From Bacteroidales bacterium (GTDB lineage: Bacteria; Bacteroidota; Bacteroidia; Bacteroidales; UBA932), in assembly GCA_017437125.1 (NCBI GenBank), contig JAFSBV010000024.1, positions 96,263 through 160,262 of the forward strand: a DNA stretch of 64,000 nucleotides. The letters run 5' to 3'. A program made the translations under genes and the position numbers. Below, piece after piece: positions 9,234 to 18,290 of this stretch. The stretch's first letter is position 1; the number at the start of each line of letters is the position of its first letter. A model generated the notes under the pieces. That model was not told where the DNA came from. It saw only the letters and a program-made list of their open reading frames with translations, and did no database searches.

Positions 9234-10526
9234 ATGAACAAGAACAAGACAAACTGGGTAGCGGTGATCACTATGATCTTCATTTTCGGAATGATCTCTT
9301 TCGTTACCAACCTTGCAGCTCCTATCGGTGTGATCTGGAAGCAGGCTCCGGGTATCGACGGCTCCAACTTCTGGGGAATGATGGGTAACATGATGAACTT
9401 CCTTGCATATGCATTCATGGGTATTCCAGCCGGCAAGCTCATCATCAATTACGGTTACAAGAAGACAACTCTCATCGGTGTCGCTGTAGGATTTTTCGGT
9501 GTCCTTATCCAGTTCCTTTCAGGAAAGATCGGAGTAGGCGCAGACATCGCAGGCCTTCCTGCAAACTTCTTCGTGTATCTCCTTGGTGCATTCGTATGCG
9601 GATTCTCTGTATGTATCCTTAATACAGTCGTGAATCCTATGCTCAACCTTCTCGGTGGCGGTGGAAACAGAGGAAACCAGCTCGTTCAGGTGGGCGGTAC
9701 ATTCAACTCACTGATGGGAACCCTCACACCTATGCTCGTAGGTGCACTTATCGGTGCGGTTACTCCTCAGACAGTGATCACAGACGTGAACCTTGTTCTC
9801 TTTATGGCAATGGGTGTGTTCGCAGTGACATTCTTCATCCTCATCTTCGTTCCTTTCGTAGAACCTGAGCAGGAGAAGAACAACATTTCCGTGAAGGACC
9901 TCTTCCAGTACCGTCACCTCGTATATGGAGTGATCGCGATCTTCGTATATGTAGGTGTGGAGATCGGTATCCCAGGTACTCTCAACTTCTATCTTGCTGA
10001 CCCTCAGAGTGGTGCGGGCCTTGATCCTGCCACTGCAGGTACCATTGCAGGATTCGTTGCCGGTACATACTGGTTCCTCATGCTCATCGGACGTTTCATC
10101 TCAAGCCTCATCAGCGGAAAGGTTTCAAGCAAGACTCAGCTTACAGTAACTTCGGCTACAGCAATCGTTTTCGTAATCGCTGCAATGTTCTCGACTTCAG
10201 TAAGGACTTCAATGCCTGTGTTTACTGGTTCTGGTTTCGATATGGTACAGGTTCCTCTTACAGCGCTTCTTCTTGTTCTCTGCGGTCTCTGCACATCTGT
10301 GATGTGGGGTACTATCTTCAACCTTGCGGTTGAGGGTCTCGGCAAGAAGTCGGCTGCCGCTTCCGGTCTCTTCATGACCATGGTTATCGGTGGAGGTGTC
10401 CTTCCGCTCATCCAGAACGCAATCGCTGACGCAACTTCATACATGACAAGCTACTGGCTCCTCGTTGCAGCTCTCGCATACATCTGCTGGTTCGCTGTTG
10501 TCGGCTCAAAGGTTAAGAAGGCATAG
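9234..10526 (+). CDS. MFS sugar transporter (FHS/FucP-like)
   Basis: This 430-residue inner-membrane protein has about 12 hydrophobic segments and the general look of the fucose-galactose-glucose H+ symporter branch of MFS. After the first helix it has NLAAPIG, and the loop between helices 2 and 3 reads GIPAGKLIINYGYKKT, the usual basic MFS loop. It should import a monosaccharide by proton symport. The ROK kinase 53 bases downstream would phosphorylate the incoming sugar, so glucose or a near relative is inferred. Codon choice is biased in the way of a well expressed gene. Confidence 0.85.
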   Translation: MNKNKTNWVAVITMIFIFGMISFVTNLAAPIGVIWKQAPGIDGSNFWGMMGNMMNFLAYAFMGIPAGKLIINYGYKKTTLIGVAVGFFGVLIQFLSGKIGVGADIAGLPANFFVYLLGAFVCGFSVCILNTVVNPMLNLLGGGGNRGNQLVQVGGTFNSLMGTLTPMLVGALIGAVTPQTVITDVNLVLFMAMGVFAVTFFILIFVPFVEPEQEKNNISVKDLFQYRHLVYGVIAIFVYVGVEIGIPGTLNFYLADPQSGAGLDPATAGTIAGFVAGTYWFLMLIGRFISSLISGKVSSKTQLTVTSATAIVFVIAAMFSTSVRTSMPVFTGSGFDMVQVPLTALLLVLCGLCTSVMWGTIFNLAVEGLGKKSAAASGLFMTMVIGGGVLPLIQNAIADATSYMTSYWLLVAALAYICWFAVVGSKVKKA

Positions 10527-10579
10527 GCCTGTCATCACGAGTCTGATAGATAATCATAAACATCTTAAAACATATTGCA

Positions 10580-11536
10580 ATGGATTCAACATACGTAGTA
10601 GGTATCGACGTCGGAGGACAGACCTCCAAGCTTGGTGTGGTTGACGCAAGAGGTGCTGTGCTCGCGCAGACAGTGATCCGCACAGATACATATTCTGAAG
10701 TAGAACCTTATATCGCAGAACTCGCTGACGCAGTAAAGAGGATCATCAGAGAGTCTGGCACAGAAGGAAAGGTAAGGGGAATCGGAGTTGGTGCTCCTAA
10801 CGGAAACTATTATACAGGAACAATCGAGAACGCTCCTAATCTTCTCTGGGGACATGAGAGGGTAGAGTTCGCGAAGCTTCTTTCAGAGGCTATGGACGGT
10901 CTTCCTGTAGCTCTTACCAATGATGCGAATGCAGCCGCTGTAGGTGAAATGACTTATGGTGCCGCAAGAGGTATGAAGAACTTCATCATGATTACTCTTG
11001 GTACAGGAGTGGGTTCAGGTATCGTTATCAACGGTGAGGTGGTATATGGCCATGACGGATTTGCTGGCGAGCTCGGCCATGTGGCTGCAGTACGTAATAA
11101 CGGACGTACTTGCGGTTGCGGCAAGACAGGATGTCTCGAGACCTATGCTTCCGCTACAGGTGTGGCTCGTACTGCACGTGAGTGGCTTGAGCTTACAGAT
11201 GAACCTTCTGTTCTCAGAAGTCTTGACACTATTGCTTCAAAGGATGTTTACGAGGCTGCTAAGGAAGGTGATAAGCTTGCTCTCAAGATCTTCGAATTCA
11301 CAGGAAAGATCCTCGGACGTTCGTTCGCTGACTTCATAGCATTCAGTTCTCCTGAGGCTATTGTCCTTTTCGGCGGACTTGCACGTGCAAAGGAATTCCT
11401 CCTCGGACCTATCGAGGAAGCTATGAATGCCAATGTCCTTCCATTGTGGAGAGGCAAGGTGAAGATCGTGTTCTCTCAGCTCAAGGAGTCTGATGCCGCC
11501 ATCCTCGGTGCTTCGGCTCTTGCATGGGAGCTTTAG
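10580..11536 (+). CDS. ROK-family sugar kinase (glucokinase-like)
   Basis: This 318-residue cytoplasmic kinase has the phosphate-binding motif GIDVGGQTSK near the N-terminus, the catalytic-base region LTNDANAAAVGE, the ATP-binding TLGTGVGSG, the sugar-binding GELGHV, and the ROK zinc motif CGCGKTGCLE. The absence of an N-terminal helix-turn-helix makes it a kinase rather than a NagC/XylR-type repressor. It likely phosphorylates glucose or an N-acyl hexosamine carried in by the neighbouring transporter. It ends shortly before a very long bidirectional hairpin. Confidence 0.92.
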   Translation: MDSTYVVGIDVGGQTSKLGVVDARGAVLAQTVIRTDTYSEVEPYIAELADAVKRIIRESGTEGKVRGIGVGAPNGNYYTGTIENAPNLLWGHERVEFAKLLSEAMDGLPVALTNDANAAAVGEMTYGAARGMKNFIMITLGTGVGSGIVINGEVVYGHDGFAGELGHVAAVRNNGRTCGCGKTGCLETYASATGVARTAREWLELTDEPSVLRSLDTIASKDVYEAAKEGDKLALKIFEFTGKILGRSFADFIAFSSPEAIVLFGGLARAKEFLLGPIEEAMNANVLPLWRGKVKIVFSQLKESDAAILGASALAWEL

Positions 11537-11548
11537 GCTTCCGCATAT

Positions 11549-11622
11549 AAAGATCAGACCCCTCGGTCAAGCAAAGCAGAAAATATGGGAAAATGCTTTG
11601 CAGACCGAGGGGTCTGATCTTT
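11549..11622. terminator. Very long bidirectional terminator hairpin
   Basis: A perfect 20-bp stem (11549-11568 with 11603-11622) encloses a second perfect 8-bp stem, GCAAAGCA (11571-11578) with TGCTTTGC (11594-11601), around a 15-base loop. The outer arms begin AAAGATCAG and end CTGATCTTT. It sits between the convergent ROK kinase and YhhN genes. Confidence 0.85.
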
Positions 11623-11635
11623 CTATCTATATGTA

Positions 11636-12325
11636 TCAGAAACGCAGGATGCGCATTTCGGGGGCGACGCGGTATCTTGTGGATCTGATGAAGAGCAGCC
11701 ATTGGGCAAGGAAATATGTCACGAGGACCAGATAGTCGCGATATGGAACCGGCTCCACGAACTTGTTCCATGCAAGGATGAAGTCTGAGAATACGAAGAG
11801 TATGGCTCCCAGGGCGAAAAGGCTGCTGCGTTGGAGGAGGGCCATGACCATCATCGTGCTGATCAGACATGCATATATGCATACACCGATGCGGATTATG
11901 CCGGCAGGAGCGCCCGGGGCTATCTTGAAGAAAGCGACGCTCAGAAGTGCCAGAGCGCAGAATATGACTATTGCCAGATATCCTTTCGCCTTTCCGGTGA
12001 GCTTGCGGTCGCGCTCCACCTTGCTGAAGTATCTTTTGATGAAATACACGATGAACCATATATGGCCTACGGCAAAGAAGCCCATCTGCCCGAGGAAGTT
12101 TTGGCATGATCCCATGTAATCTCCCAATGCGGAGAACAGGAATGCCATAGTCATCTGCCATGGGCACAGCCAGAGCGAGGCTATGGTCAGGATTCCGACC
12201 GGAATGGTGATCTTGTGGGCCAGATCGACAGGCAGGAAAAATAAAACGGATGCACAGAGGAAAAGGACGGTGGCAGTGATTGCCGCAGGTCCGGTAAGAC
12301 GGTCTTTCAGTTTCAGAATAGCCAT
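11636..12325 (-). CDS. YhhN/TMEM86-family membrane protein (lysoplasmalogenase-like)
   Basis: This 229-residue protein has about eight hydrophobic segments. The family signature is visible: an ALGDYMG segment with a conserved Asp, then MGFFAVGHIWFI, and near the C-terminus a second Asp in FVFSDFILAWNKF. Some members hydrolyse the vinyl ether of lysoplasmalogens; the bacterial role is mostly inferred. Plasmalogens occur in many anaerobes, which would suit this host. It is alone on the minus strand between two plus-strand units. Confidence 0.8.
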   Translation of the reverse strand: MAILKLKDRLTGPAAITATVLFLCASVLFFLPVDLAHKITIPVGILTIASLWLCPWQMTMAFLFSALGDYMGSCQNFLGQMGFFAVGHIWFIVYFIKRYFSKVERDRKLTGKAKGYLAIVIFCALALLSVAFFKIAPGAPAGIIRIGVCIYACLISTMMVMALLQRSSLFALGAILFVFSDFILAWNKFVEPVPYRDYLVLVTYFLAQWLLFIRSTRYRVAPEMRILRF

Positions 12326-12797
12326 ATGAAATGATTTTCCGCTAATATAGCAATTTTTTGTCCTTTGACCGACATCTTTAAAGGTTTCATTCTGTAAGAG
12401 GGGTAGGTCTGCATTTGATTTGTAAGCAGGGGAAAAGGCATTGACTTATACATATAAAGCGTATGAGATGCATGAAAACATGTTGAAGTAATGCCTTGAA
12501 GATGTTAAATCATAAGTTGTAGGTTTTGTTTCAAATTGAAATATTTGGACGGACTTTTGTTATATAATTGCCATTTGTGAAGAGATTAATTTAAATTATT
12601 GAAGATGTGCAGGTTTTATGGACTCGAAATAAATCGTAAGGAATACCTCTAAAATTTGGATTTGAAATTATATTTTGCTATGTTTGCAATTCGAGTTGTT
12701 TTTAAGTAACGCTCGATTACAAGTGCAGTTAGTGTAGTGTGTACTGTACGAAAAAAATTAATTCAATATTTATGTTTAACAACTAAAAGTAACAGCT
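12326..12797 (+). other. 472-base gap upstream of the SusC gene
   Basis: No gene is seen here on either strand. The left third would hold the promoter of the minus-strand YhhN gene, although no good consensus is visible. The right part holds the SusC promoter at 12655-12686 and a leader of about 105 bases. Confidence 0.6.
12655..12686 (+). promoter_or_regulatory. Promoter of the SusC/SusD operon
   Basis: TTTG at 12655-12658, 20 bases, then TATGTTTG at 12679-12686 form a full match to the Bacteroidota promoter consensus. Start of transcription near 12692 leaves about 105 bases before the SusC start codon. Confidence 0.8.
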
Positions 12798-15785
12798 ATG
12801 AGAAAAATGAAACTATTTTTCACAGCGTTAGCGATGCTTGTAGCTTCTGTAGCATTTGCACAGAATCTTACAGTATCAGGTAATGTGACTGACGCCACTA
12901 CAGGCGAGCCGGTTCCTTTTGCTGCCGTTCATGTCAAGGGTACGATGAACGGTGTAAGCACAGATGTAAACGGCCAGTACTCTCTCCCTTCTGTTCCTAA
13001 GGATGGAATCCTCGTGTTCTCATCTATCGGATACCAGGAGCAGGAAGTTCCTGTAAACGGCATGGCAGTCGTTAACTGCGACCTCAAGGTTGATACCGAG
13101 ACACTCGAGAGTGCGATTGCAGTTGGTTACGGTTCCGCAAGAAAGGTCGGAACAATGGTAGGTTCGGTGACTACAGTGCAGTCTGATGCTATCGCAAACG
13201 CGCCTTCAGCATCACCTCTGGATCAGCTCCAGGGACAGGTTGCTGGTCTCGCCGTAATGACAACCGGAGGTATCGCCGGTGAGAACAACGTATCCATGAC
13301 TCTTCACGGAACTGGTTCTCTCGGTTCAAGCTCGACACCTCTCTTCATCATCGACGGTATTCAGTCTTCAAGCCGTGCAATCATGGCTATGAACCCTAAC
13401 GATATCGCCAGCATCTCGATTCTCAAGGATGCGTCAGCAACTTCAATTTATGGATCACGTGCCGCTAACGGTGTCGTATTCGTGACTACAAAGTCAGGTT
13501 CATACAACGCTAAGGCAACAGTTTCAGTAAGAAGCCAGGCCGGTATTTCTACACTTGCCGACATGACTCTTTACGAGAACATGTTCTCTGGTCCTGAACT
13601 TAAGGAGTTCTGGGTGAAGGCTGGTCTCATGACCCCTGCACAGATCAAGGCTACTTATACAGACAACGGATATGACGCTGACACAAAGTGGTACAACGTT
13701 CTCCAGCAGTTCAACAACCCGCAGTATCAGAATGACGTTACTGTAGAAGGTGGTGGAAACAAGGTCGCTTACATGATTGGTGCTTCACAGTTCCATCAGA
13801 GAGGTACAACAATCGGTAACTACTATGACCGTTATACCGTACGTTCAAACGTACAGGGTCATCCGAAGGACTGGTTGAAGGTAGGTGCAAACCTCAGCCT
13901 TTCATATGACAAGAGACAGACAAACGGTAACTGGGGTGGTGCGTCAAGCGTATCTAACTATACTTCAGGAGGTCTCTCATTCCTCAACAACCCTCTCTAT
14001 CCGGTGATCAACCCGGAGACTGGTGAGCTTTATGAGACAAGGTTCCCTAACAACCTCATGAACCCTCACTACTACATGGCAAACGTTCCTAACCTTACAC
14101 AGCGTTACGGTCTCCTTGCTTCATTCAATGTGACAATCGAGCCTGTCAAGAACCTCAAGATTTCTTCACGCGCAGGTGTTGACGGTTCTATGTCATATGG
14201 AACTTCATACAGAAAGCCATCTTATATTTCTGCTCCTCTCAATGGTGCAAGAAGCAGATCAAACTCAATTGACTACGCTGCGACTATCACAAATACCATC
14301 GAGTATTCTTTCGGTATCGGTGATGATCATCAGTTCACTCTCCTCGCAGGTCAGGAAGGTGTGACAAACCACTACGATTACTTCAAAGCTTACTCTGCAG
14401 GTATCACTGACGACCGTCTGATCAATCTCCAGAACGGTACACAGTCAACATTCGATGTTTCAGAGTCATTCTCTGCAAGTAAGTTCCTTTCTTACTTCGG
14501 ACGTATCGAGTATGCTTTCGGAAGCAGATATTATTTCGATGCATCAGTACGTAACGACGCATCTTCACGTTTCGGTCCGAACAACAGAAACGCTACATTC
14601 TGGGCTGTCGGTGGTATGTGGAAGATGAAGAACGAAAGCTTCCTCCAGAATGCATACTGGCTCAACGACCTTAACCTTAAGGTGAGCTACGGTACTCAGG
14701 GTAACGCATCTATCGGTGACTATCAGCACTATGCTTTCCTCTCATCTTCAACCAATTATGCAGAGGGCAGCTCAATGGTTGTAGGTCAGCCATCTAACCC
14801 AGGTCTTACCTGGGAGCAGCAGGCTCTCCTCACTGTAGGATTCAACGGCCGTCTTGGTGACAGAGTTGATTTCAATGTTGAGTACTACAACAGAAAGACT
14901 TCATCTATGTTGATGGATGTTCCTTACAACTACACTACAGGTTTCAGCAGTCTTTATGCTAACGTCGGCGGTCTCCTCAACCAGGGTATCGACCTCACAA
15001 TCGGTGTTGACATCCTCCGTGGAAAGGACTACTGGCTCCGTGCAAGCACTACATTCAACTACAATGACGAGAAGGTGACTGAGCTTTTCAACGGTCTCGA
15101 GAGATGGGAGATGGTAGGTTACGGTTTCGCATACGTAGTAGGTAAGCCGGTTTCATTCTATGCGCCTATCTTCGCTGGTATCGACCCTGCAGACGGTCTT
15201 CCTATGTGGTATCTCCCAGGTGAGAACGTGGATGAGACTACAATGAAGGAGACAACAAAGACCTTCGACGAGGCAGGTCTTACTCAGAACACAGGTAAGA
15301 GACTCAACTCACCGATCTATGGTGGTTTCAGCATCGGCGGCGGTTGGAGAGGCCTCTCACTCCAGGCAGACTTCTCATATGTCCTTGGAAAGACCCTCAT
15401 CAACAACGATATGTACTTCTATGCTAACCCTAACAACTTCTCTGGTATGAACCAGCATAAGACAATTGCTGATTTCTGGACTCCTGAGAACACTGACGCT
15501 CAGTGGCCAGACTGGTCTAAGGGTACTATCATGCAGTTTGACACTCATATGTATGAGAATGCAAACTTCCTCCGTCTCAAGAACCTCCAGGTTGCTTATG
15601 ATCTTCCAAGAAGATTCCTTGGAAACCAGCAGGTAATCAACGGTATCAAGGTTTCATTCACAGGCCGTAACCTCTTCACTGCTACCAAGTTCTCAGGTAT
15701 CGACCCTGAGGTTGACTCTAACCTCACATACGGTCGTGCAGGTAACTCTAAGCAGTACCTCTTCGGTCTTGAACTTACTTTCTAA
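12798..15785 (+). CDS. SusC/RagA-family TonB-dependent outer-membrane transporter
   Basis: This 995-residue outer-membrane protein has a signal peptide ending near AFAQN, a carboxypeptidase-regulatory-like beta-sandwich (residues about 25-105), then a TonB-box-like stretch and a plug domain with LDQLQGQVAGL and the SusC signature LFIIDGIQ near residue 188. A 22-strand barrel should fill the rest, ending in an aromatic-rich strand (LFGLELTF). It imports bulky nutrients with the SusD lipoprotein encoded 26 bases downstream. Codon use is strongly biased toward C-ending codons, as expected of an abundant protein. The substrate is not given by sequence; the operon lacks glycan enzymes and contains a protease gene. 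Confidence 0.96.
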   Translation: MRKMKLFFTALAMLVASVAFAQNLTVSGNVTDATTGEPVPFAAVHVKGTMNGVSTDVNGQYSLPSVPKDGILVFSSIGYQEQEVPVNGMAVVNCDLKVDTETLESAIAVGYGSARKVGTMVGSVTTVQSDAIANAPSASPLDQLQGQVAGLAVMTTGGIAGENNVSMTLHGTGSLGSSSTPLFIIDGIQSSSRAIMAMNPNDIASISILKDASATSIYGSRAANGVVFVTTKSGSYNAKATVSVRSQAGISTLADMTLYENMFSGPELKEFWVKAGLMTPAQIKATYTDNGYDADTKWYNVLQQFNNPQYQNDVTVEGGGNKVAYMIGASQFHQRGTTIGNYYDRYTVRSNVQGHPKDWLKVGANLSLSYDKRQTNGNWGGASSVSNYTSGGLSFLNNPLYPVINPETGELYETRFPNNLMNPHYYMANVPNLTQRYGLLASFNVTIEPVKNLKISSRAGVDGSMSYGTSYRKPSYISAPLNGARSRSNSIDYAATITNTIEYSFGIGDDHQFTLLAGQEGVTNHYDYFKAYSAGITDDRLINLQNGTQSTFDVSESFSASKFLSYFGRIEYAFGSRYYFDASVRNDASSRFGPNNRNATFWAVGGMWKMKNESFLQNAYWLNDLNLKVSYGTQGNASIGDYQHYAFLSSSTNYAEGSSMVVGQPSNPGLTWEQQALLTVGFNGRLGDRVDFNVEYYNRKTSSMLMDVPYNYTTGFSSLYANVGGLLNQGIDLTIGVDILRGKDYWLRASTTFNYNDEKVTELFNGLERWEMVGYGFAYVVGKPVSFYAPIFAGIDPADGLPMWYLPGENVDETTMKETTKTFDEAGLTQNTGKRLNSPIYGGFSIGGGWRGLSLQADFSYVLGKTLINNDMYFYANPNNFSGMNQHKTIADFWTPENTDAQWPDWSKGTIMQFDTHMYENANFLRLKNLQVAYDLPRRFLGNQQVINGIKVSFTGRNLFTATKFSGIDPEVDSNLTYGRAGNSKQYLFGLELTF

Positions 15786-15811
15786 AACGGAACGTGTTAA
15801 TTTAAGAAGTT

Positions 15812-17323
15812 ATGAAAATGAAGAATATTCTCAAATATTTTATCGTAGGTGGAGCGGCTGTGACGATGCTTTCGTCATGTGACCTCAATCTTCTCCCTAC
15901 CACCTCTATCGCATATGAGGAGGGCAGCGAGTTGTTCCTCAATGAGAATGATGTAGCAGCATTCCAGAATGGTGTTATGGCTTCTTACCGTGCGCTTCAG
16001 TATGGTGTCTATACTCAGACTACAGAGGTTCAGTGCGACGGTTTCAACGCAACTATCGACTATGGTAACAACTATGGTGCGGTTCATCGTTGCGACAACT
16101 CTTTCACTCCTGGTGAATATGATACAGAGGATATGTGGGAAAACCACTACTATGCAATCAAGAACTACAATATCGCAATTGCAAATGCAGACAATGTGAA
16201 GGAGGATCTCAAGGCTTCTGCAAGCGTACTGAAGGGTATCGCGCTCTTCTGCAGGGCTTCGTCTTACATTACTCTTACAAGACATTTCGCCAATGCTTAT
16301 AATCCGTCGTCAGCTGCAACAGATCTTTCAGTTCCGCTCGTACTTAAGTATGATCAGCTCGAGAAGCCTGCACGTGCTACTGTAAAGGCTGTTTACGATC
16401 AGATCATCGCTGACCTTGAGGAGGCAGAGACTCTTCTTGCCAATGTTCCTGGTCAGGTACGTTCACAGCTTCCTACAGTTGACGCTGTAAGAGCACTCAA
16501 GGCTCGTTACTATCTTGATGTTCAGGATTATACTAACGCTGCTGAGGCTGCTGAGTCTGTGATTTCTTCAGCTGCAGGTTACAAGCTTGCTTCAACTCCA
16601 GAGGAAATGGTTGCTGAATATACAAACGATGCAGGTACTGAGCCTATCGTTCAGCTTTATGCAAGCATTGCCGAGGGAACAAGAGGTAACACAATCTTTA
16701 CTCAGGTTGGTAACGATGATACAGTCGGTAAGTATTTCCAGCCTTACTTCATCCCTTCTTCACTTCTCGTGAATGCATATGATGCTTCTGACCTCCGTTT
16801 CACTAACTGGTTTACAAACAGCCTCTATCCTATCAAGATGAGTGGTGCATACTACGAAGGTGTATATGTGTTCACCAAGTATCTTGACAACCCAGCTCTT
16901 CACTCTGGTTCTATCGAGACTGGTGCACACGCTGCCAAGCCGCTTCTCATCAGTGAGATGTACCTCATCGCAGCTGAGGCTTATGCAAAGGCTGGCAACG
17001 CTTCTGCAGCTCAGAACGTTCTCAACCAGCTTCAGGCTGCACGTAAGGCTGTCAATACAACCGGTACAATGGATAATATCAAGAAGGAGTGGTTCCGTGA
17101 GACTGTAGGTGAGGGTCTCCGCCTTGCATCTATCAAGCGTTGGGGCGACGGTCTTGCAGTAAGAGCAGAGCAGCCAGGTGTACAGAACATCATCATGACT
17201 GGTGAGTACTACAACCAGAGAGCTCTCTCGGCAGACAGCCACTTCCTCAACTGGCCTGTACCTTCTTATGAGATCAAGTTGAACGCTAACCTCGTACAGA
17301 ACCCTGGCTATACAGCTGAGTAA
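15812..17323 (+). CDS. SusD/RagB-family nutrient-binding lipoprotein
   Basis: This 503-residue protein has a lipoprotein signal (MLSSC, acylated Cys near residue 23) and the alpha-helical TPR-rich SusD fold. Typical features are an N-terminal DLNLLPTTS motif, GIALFCRASSY in the helical core, the later KPLLISEMYLIAAEAYAKAG, and the C-terminal NWPVPSYEI. It should sit on the outer face of the outer membrane as the lid of the SusC barrel. An alternative start lies two codons downstream of the ATG chosen. The Calx-beta lipoprotein follows after 24 bases. Confidence 0.95.
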   Translation: MKMKNILKYFIVGGAAVTMLSSCDLNLLPTTSIAYEEGSELFLNENDVAAFQNGVMASYRALQYGVYTQTTEVQCDGFNATIDYGNNYGAVHRCDNSFTPGEYDTEDMWENHYYAIKNYNIAIANADNVKEDLKASASVLKGIALFCRASSYITLTRHFANAYNPSSAATDLSVPLVLKYDQLEKPARATVKAVYDQIIADLEEAETLLANVPGQVRSQLPTVDAVRALKARYYLDVQDYTNAAEAAESVISSAAGYKLASTPEEMVAEYTNDAGTEPIVQLYASIAEGTRGNTIFTQVGNDDTVGKYFQPYFIPSSLLVNAYDASDLRFTNWFTNSLYPIKMSGAYYEGVYVFTKYLDNPALHSGSIETGAHAAKPLLISEMYLIAAEAYAKAGNASAAQNVLNQLQAARKAVNTTGTMDNIKKEWFRETVGEGLRLASIKRWGDGLAVRAEQPGVQNIIMTGEYYNQRALSADSHFLNWPVPSYEIKLNANLVQNPGYTAE

Positions 17324-17347
17324 TCAAACCTTTAAATTGAATCAGAT

Positions 17348-18217
17348 ATGAAAAAGATAAATTTTATAGCAGCTGCAATGGTGCTCATGCTCTCTGCTTC
17401 ATGTAACAGAGCAATCGACCTCCAGCCTGAGACCTTTGCTACATTTGATGCTGTTTCTTTCTCAGTTGATGAGACAGTAGGTAGGGTTTCAGTTCCTGTA
17501 TCTATTTACAACCCTACTGGCGCTGAGGTTCAGGTAACTGTAAAGGCTGTTGACGGCAAGGGTGTGAATGGTGTTGACTATGATATAGTTTCCCCTTCTT
17601 CAGGAATCCTTACTTTCTCAGGTGATGTAGCTACCCAGAACATCGAGGTTGACATTACAGACTTTACTGGTGAGTTTACAGGTGGAAAGGACTTCAAGAT
17701 CGAGATTGCAAGTGCAACAGCAGGTGTTACAGTAGGTAACTACAACACTGCATACTTCACAATCAAGGACCTTGATCATCCTCTTGCAGCGTTCATCGGT
17801 GATTGGACTGGTGGTCCGCTCGTTGACTTCTTCTACGGTGACCAGTACACACTCAATCTTACGATTGTATCGAATGATGATGACCCTACATTCAACTCTG
17901 TACTCATTCAGAACATCGATCCTTATTTCGCAGGTGCAGGCTTCAATGCAAACAACGGTTGCAACATCTTTGTAGCATATGCTAATGAAGACAGAACCCA
18001 GCTCCTTCTCGAGTCTGGCCAGCCTATCGGATACAGCACTTGCCAGCTCCTCGGATTCGACGGACCGGATCTCAATTCAGCAAGCACAACTCAGTACATG
18101 CTGTTCGATCTGAATGCAGACGGTACACTTACTATTCCTAACGCATTTGGTGTTTACAATGCAGGTGAAGGATGGTACAGTGCATACCTCGGAGGCTTGA
18201 CATTGTCAAAGAACTAA
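17348..18217 (+). CDS. Calx-beta-like surface lipoprotein
   Basis: This 289-residue protein has a lipoprotein signal peptide (LMLSASC, acylated Cys near residue 19). Residues about 30-140 look like a Calx-beta domain: FSVDETVGRVSVPVSI, then GVDYDIVSPSSG and a closing YFTIKDLD. The C-terminal 140 residues are a probable beta domain I do not recognise, starting AAFIGDWTGG, a form seen in SusCD-associated lipoproteins. Its place straight after SusD suggests a surface accessory lipoprotein that helps bind the imported nutrient. No catalytic motif is seen. A terminator hairpin follows. Confidence 0.7.
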   Translation: MKKINFIAAAMVLMLSASCNRAIDLQPETFATFDAVSFSVDETVGRVSVPVSIYNPTGAEVQVTVKAVDGKGVNGVDYDIVSPSSGILTFSGDVATQNIEVDITDFTGEFTGGKDFKIEIASATAGVTVGNYNTAYFTIKDLDHPLAAFIGDWTGGPLVDFFYGDQYTLNLTIVSNDDDPTFNSVLIQNIDPYFAGAGFNANNGCNIFVAYANEDRTQLLLESGQPIGYSTCQLLGFDGPDLNSASTTQYMLFDLNADGTLTIPNAFGVYNAGEGWYSAYLGGLTLSKN

Positions 18218-18239
18218 ATTCATTGATATTACTTTGTGA

Positions 18240-18270
18240 GGTGAGCGGTCTTTTGACCGCCCACCTTTTT
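18240..18270 (+). terminator. Intrinsic terminator inside the SusCD-protease operon
   Basis: GGTG-A-GCGGTC (18240-18250) pairs with GACCGC-C-CACC (18255-18265) across a TTTT loop with one mismatch, followed by TTTTT at 18266-18270. The next start codon is 20 bases downstream with no good promoter between, so partial readthrough is likely. Confidence 0.8.
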
Positions 18271-18290
18271 AAACTTTATAAGACTTTTTT

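Noticed and set aside
11481-12167. 228-codon minus-strand frame overlapping the YhhN gene
   Set aside because: The other minus frame encodes a coherent multi-helix protein with YhhN motifs; this one is rich in Pro, His and Arg as expected of a shadow frame.
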